Shown here piece by piece: positions 60,480-64,000 of a stretch of DNA of 64,000 bases. Each line of letters starts with the position of its first letter. Positions within the stretch are counted from its first letter, which is position 1. A program made the position numbers and the translations under genes. Source of the DNA: Prorocentrum cordatum (Eukaryota; Sar; Dinophyceae; Prorocentrales; Prorocentraceae). Where the stretch lies: NCBI GenBank assembly GCA_963575745.1, contig CAUYUJ010021031.1, positions 33,946-97,945 of the forward strand, written 5' to 3'. The notes beneath the pieces were generated by a model that saw nothing but the letters and a program-made list of their open reading frames with translations, was not told the DNA's origin and searched no databases.

Positions 60480-61690
60480 ACGGCCCAGGAGGCGTACAAG
60501 ACGGCCCCAGGAGGCCCCAAAGATCGTCCAAGAGGTCCTTGAGTTGAGACACACAAAGATCGCTCCACGACGCCCAAGATAGTCCCAATATGGCTTAAGA
60601 CACCTCCAAGACGACCCAAGAGGCGTTCGGGAAGCTTCCCAAGAGGACCCCAAGAGACCAAAATGGTTGGTTTTTGTCGAAGATGTTTGAAGGCTTCTTT
60701 GGGTCTTGCCTTTTCGGCTTCCCCACGCTCCAAGACAGCCTACGAGGCCCCCAAGATCGCCCCAAGACCGCCCAAGAGGCCCCCGAAACAGTCTCAAGAC
60801 GGCCCAAACGGGCACCAAGACAGCCCAAGAGGCCTTCAAGACGGCCCAACAGGGCCCCAAGACGGCTCCAAGAGAGAGCCCAGACGGGGGATCCGAACGG
60901 ACTTTTCGGGCCCTCGGCCCCAAGAGGCCCCCAGGAGGCGCCAAGAAACGCCCTGGAGACCCCCAAGAGGCCCCCACAGGCCCCCACGAGCCCCCCAACA
61001 GGCCCCCGAGCGGTCCCCAAGAGCCCCCCAAACGGCCCCCAACAGGCACCGAACCAGGCCACAAGAGACTTCCAAAATGCTTCCAGGAGACCCTCAAAAG
61101 ACATGCCCCCAAGATCCTCCAAGAGAGCCACGAGACGCACAAAGATCGCACCACGACGCCCAAGATAGTCCCAAGACGCCTCCAAGACGCCCCAAGAGGC
61201 GTCCAAGAGGGGCAAAAGCGGTTTTTTTTTGTTCGTAGGCTATGGAAGGTTTCTTTGGTCTCGCCTTTTCGGCTTCCCGACGCTCCAAGACAGCCTACGA
61301 GGCCCCCAAGATCGCCCCAAGACCGCCCAAGAGGCCCCCGAAACAATCTCAAGACGGCCCAAACGGGCACCAAGACAGCCCAAGAGGCCTCCAAAACGGC
61401 CCGACAGGGCCCCAAGACGGCTCTAAGAGAGAGCCCAGACGGGGGATCCAAGCGGCCCCCAGGAGGCGCCAAGAAACGCCCTTGAGGTCACCAAGAGGCT
61501 CCCAGAGGCCCCCACGAGCCCCTCAAGAAGCTCCCGAGCGGTCCCCAACAGGCACCGAACCGGGCCCCAAGAGGCTTCCAAAATCCTTCCAGGAGGCCCC
61601 CAAGAGACTTGCCACGAGCTCCGAACGAACTGTCCAGATGCTCCCATAAGGAGCCCCAGACGACTTCAGGACAGCTTCAAGCGCGCCCCA
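60480..61690. repeat. Diffuse CCAAGACGGCCC-type repeat, with a 0.55-0.59-kb tandem duplication
   Basis: The whole stretch is built from phrases such as CCAAGAGGCCCCC and CAAGACGGCCC. CACAAAGATCGC(A/T)CCACGACGCCCAAG occurs at about 60549 and 61137. TTTTCGGCTTCCC at 60711 recurs at 61266. The next 180 bp are nearly identical between copies. The strand is open in several frames because CAAGA units avoid stops. No protein is inferred. Confidence 0.85.
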
Positions 61691-61750
61691 AGGCCTCCCA
61701 AGATGGCTCCAAAACGACCCCGGATGGCCAGTTGTCGTCGCCGAGTTCGT

Positions 61751-61751
<1 letters not shown>

Positions 61752-61814
<63 letters not shown>
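61752..61814. repeat. GTC microsatellite
   Basis: Pure GTC, about 21 copies. Confidence 0.97.
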
Positions 61815-61815
<1 letters not shown>

Positions 61816-62039
61816 CCAAAACGGCCCTAGAGGGCTCCAGGACAACCCAAGAGGGCGCCTAGATGACCATAAAAGGGCCCCAAGCGGATCCCCAATCAGG
61901 CCTACTGAGGCCAACTTCATTAACTTCCCACTGTTTCAGCTTCATCACCTCTCCTGACACAAGTCTCTGAAGAGATTCCCAAGCAAGTCCAAGAAGGTTC
62001 CAATGTCACTCGACACCAACTCTTCGGAAGTCTCCTCCC

Positions 62040-62061
62040 CTCCTCCCCCTCCTCCTCCTCC

Positions 62062-62134
<73 letters not shown>

Positions 62135-62400
62135 TTTCTCCTTCTCCTGCTTATCCTCCTCCATCCCCTCCTCCTCCTCCATCCCCTCCTCCTCCTCCAT
62201 CCCCTCCTCCTCCTCCCCCTCCTCCTCCTCCTTTCCTTCTCCTCCTCCTCCTCCTCCTCCTGCTCATGCTTCTCCTCTCTCTGCTTCCCCTCTGCCCCTC
62301 CCTTCTCCCCCTCCTCCCTCTGCTCCTCCTTCTCCGCCCCCTCCTCCTCCTCCTCCTCCTCCTCCTCCTCCTCCTCCTCCTGCTCTTCCTCCTCCTGCTT
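62040..62400. repeat. CTC, CAT and CTC microsatellites
   Basis: CTC to about 62062, CAT to about 62135, then CTC-rich with a CCATCCCCTCCTCCTCCT unit repeated three times (about 62160-62205). Confidence 0.95.
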
Positions 62401-62424
62401 CTCTTACTCACCCTGTAATTCGGT

Positions 62425-62912
62425 GTCTTCCTCCTCCGCTGCCTTCTGAAAGGCCCCAGACCAAAGATTGTTATCACCAGCTCCCTAGAGGCACCCAAGG
62501 GTCCCAAGACAGACCAGGGGGCCCCAAAGAGGGCCCACGGCAGGCATCCAGGGTCCAGGGAACCGCAATTTGATGCGCAGTTGTCCTTTCGTCTCCAGAG
62601 CCCACGAAAATCTCGAGAGGACCTAAAACATCCCCCAGACCTTGCACTGCTGTCCCCAGCTCCCCACATGCACCCACGAGACTCCTGGACGGTCCAGGAA
62701 GACCCCACCGCGGGCCTACGACAAGGCTTCCTCTTGCTCGTCCTCCTCCTGCTCCTCTTCCTCCTCCTGTAGTTCGTTGCCTTCCTCCTCCGCTGCCTTC
62801 TGGAAGGCCCCAAACCAGAGACTGTCATCCAAGCTGCCTAGAGACACCGAGGGGCCCCAAGACACACCTAGGGGGCCCCAAAGAGATCCCACGACAGGCT
62901 TCCAGGGTCTGG
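62425..62912. repeat. Duplicated 130-bp block, period about 350 bp
   Basis: CTTCCTCCTCCGCTGCCTTCTG followed by AAGGCCCCAGACC...CAGGGGGCCCCAAAGAG (62430-62550) recurs at 62780-62912 with about 15 percent differences. Both end in CATCCAGGGTC or TTCCAGGGTC. Confidence 0.85.
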
Positions 62913-62919
62913 AAGCGAG

Positions 62920-63056
62920 GACGACGACGACAACGACGACGGCGACTTCGAAGACTACGACGACGACGACGACGACATGTGACGACAAACGACGACGACA
63001 AGGACTAAGACGACGACAACGACGACGATGACGACGACTACGACGACGACGATCTT
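62920..63056. repeat. GAC/ACG microsatellite
   Basis: Interrupted GAC/CGA repeats. Confidence 0.93.
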
Positions 63057-63239
63057 GACCGCAGCGTCACTAGAGACACGTCGGTGCAAGGATTACGATT
63101 AGAAGCCGAAGCGCAGCGAGCCTTAACGCCTTGTGTATGCCATCTGTTTACATAATAGCATGTGTAGCTCCCCTCGTGTAGTTTGTTTAGAAGATGCCAG
63201 TGATGCTCGGTTTATAAACGTGGACGCCCGGGAGGGGGC

Positions 63240-63285
63240 GGGGGAAATTCTGTACAAAACGACCGTTTTGTACAGAATTTCCCCC
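63240..63285. repeat. Perfect hairpin, 21-bp arms, 4-nt loop
   Basis: 63240-63260 and 63265-63285 are exact reverse complements around GACC. The arm contains GAAATTCTGTACAAAAC. It is AT-rich in the middle and flanked by G and C runs. It could be a transposon end, an RNA hairpin or a transcription-related structure. Nothing nearby decides. Confidence 0.93.
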
Positions 63286-63421
63286 CTGGCGTTTTGAACG
63301 TGTCTGTTGCACTACTGTGAACTCCGCCGGTCGCAGCTCATGGAACGCATTGGCATCGCAGCGGGTCAGAATGATCAGGATTCGCCGGCAGAGTCTCTCA
63401 GCACATGTCTGTATTGCTCTG

Positions 63422-63443
63422 TCCGTGCCTATCCTGGCTCAAG
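63422..63443 (+). other. Third, strongly decayed spliced-leader relic
   Basis: 17 of 22 positions match the dinoflagellate spliced leader, with the first five bases (TCCGT) and the last nine (TGGCTCAAG) intact. It ends 13 bp before the ATG of the next gene, the position expected of a leader in a retrocopied mRNA. Chance resemblance cannot be excluded. Confidence 0.5.
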
Positions 63444-63456
63444 TTTTTGAGGGCCT

Positions 63457-63921
63457 ATGAACTGGTATTCCGATATCGCTTCTTGGTGCCGCGATATCGC
63501 CAGCATCGGCGCACACTGGTACACCGCCTCTGTGGTCAGCTCGTGCCCGGCTCCGCCCGCGTGCCCGACGCTGACCTGCGCGCCCCAGCCGGCGTGCCCG
63601 CAGGTCACCTGCGGCAATTGCTCGTGCGCGGAGGCCCTGCCGCTCCGCGAGATCCTGTGGGGCTCGGCCGGGGTCGCTCTGGCTGCCGGCTCTGCGGGCC
63701 TCGCCGCTGGGGCCGCGGTGGGCTTCGCGGCCGGGCGCCTGGTCCTGCTGCCAGGCGCTTGCCAGCGCCGGCGAGAGGCTGGGGCGGGAGGCGCCCAGCC
63801 GCGGCCAGGCCCAGCCGCCGAGGCCATCGTGGACGAGCCTCCGGCCCAGGCGCCGGCGTCGAATCGCGCAAGGTTGCTGGCGCGGGCAGGCACAGGACAG
63901 GGGCAGATCGTGACCGCCTAA
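63457..63921 (+). CDS. Small Cys-rich protein with one membrane segment, 154 aa
   Basis: ATG 63457, stop 63919-63921 (TAA). The N-terminal 30 residues are amphipathic. A Cys/Pro cluster follows (about 30-58), with C-x2-C and C-x-C patterns such as CPTLTC, CPQVTC and CGNCSC. Then comes a Gly/Ala-rich hydrophobic segment (about 68-95) and a basic, Pro/Ala-rich tail. I do not recognise a family. The next ORF starts 8 nt later, so the two may be one transcription unit of a retroelement. The leader relic upstream supports the start. Confidence 0.55.
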   Translation: MNWYSDIASWCRDIASIGAHWYTASVVSSCPAPPACPTLTCAPQPACPQVTCGNCSCAEALPLREILWGSAGVALAAGSAGLAAGAAVGFAAGRLVLLPGACQRRREAGAGGAQPRPGPAAEAIVDEPPAQAPASNRARLLARAGTGQGQIVTA

Positions 63922-63928
63922 TAGGGCA

Positions 63929-64000
63929 ATGGCGCTGGAGCCAGGTATCACCGTTTTCCTCAACTACGGGGACGCGCTCTATCATGAGCGGATCCTGCTG
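63929..64000 (+). CDS. Start of an unrecognised ORF running off the window
   Basis: ATG 63929 opens 24 codons to the window edge (MALEPGITVFLNYGDALYHE and four more). It is too short to classify. Close spacing to the upstream Cys-rich ORF suggests a shared transcript. Confidence 0.45.
   Translation, partial: MALEPGITVFLNYGDALYHERILL

Noticed and set aside
60480-61660. Long + strand open frames encoding Pro/Lys/Arg/Gln-rich repeats
   Set aside because: The frames exist because CCAAGA-type units contain no stops. All three frames are equally open, which argues against coding.

Overview
The window looks like nuclear DNA of a dinoflagellate, and the gene content excludes bacteria. Three lines of evidence support this. 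(1) A 22-nt copy of the dinoflagellate trans-spliced leader, with one mismatch, lies 48 bp upstream of the largest gene (2487-2508). Two more decayed copies lie at 36524-36545 and 63422-63443. (2) The DNA is GC-rich and full of trinucleotide microsatellites (CTC, CAT, GTC/GAC, CTG), minisatellites and a 3-kb satellite. (3) The recognisable genes are intronless retro-type genes, LINE-like retrotransposons and a Helitron. A 100-N assembly gap lies at 16793-16892. I cannot name the species. Every convincing gene is on the + strand.

Layout. 1-1518: 3' end of a LINE-like element (RNase H C-terminus) and a tail holding a 201-bp tandem duplication, a hairpin and an array of 21-bp palindromes. 1539-2486: CTC/CAT microsatellite. 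2487-7769: spliced-leader relic and a 1,737-aa membrane glycosyltransferase of the GT2/cellulose-synthase-like type. 8056-11207: microsatellites and diffuse repeats. 11318-16792: LINE-A (zinc-finger ORF1, then endonuclease, reverse transcriptase, zinc knuckle and RNase H, in shifted frames), cut by the gap. 17331-26893: LINE-B, with the unusual order ORF1, RNase H, endonuclease, reverse transcriptase, two C2H2 fingers and a C-terminal domain that resembles a cytosine-C5 DNA methyltransferase. 27595-28499: 102-bp minisatellite. 29225-31246: nicotinamidase-like hydrolase with a long C-terminal extension. 31239-36260: dispersed repeats with terminal hairpins and a 2.1-kb GTC/GAC array with 435-bp superunits. 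36524-37863: broken gene behind a spliced-leader relic. 40317-44110: short tandem repeats, then a satellite of about 140 bp with a conserved hairpin. 44500-48630: microsatellites and an AT-rich island. 48794-59829: a Helitron neighbourhood with two unrecognised ORFs, several repeat arrays and a Rep-helicase gene split by a repeat-bearing insertion. 60285-63285: AT repeat, 0.55-kb duplications, microsatellites and a perfect 21-bp hairpin. 63422-64000: decayed leader, a small Cys-rich membrane protein and the start of another ORF.

Most coding capacity is transposition machinery. The two host-type genes (glycosyltransferase, nicotinamidase) are single uninterrupted reading frames. For the glycosyltransferase the leader copy points to reinsertion of a mature mRNA. 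The two most interesting observations are the methyltransferase-like domain at the end of LINE-B and the recurring spliced-leader relics directly in front of reading frames. The palindrome family that surrounds and interrupts the Helitron gene comes next.
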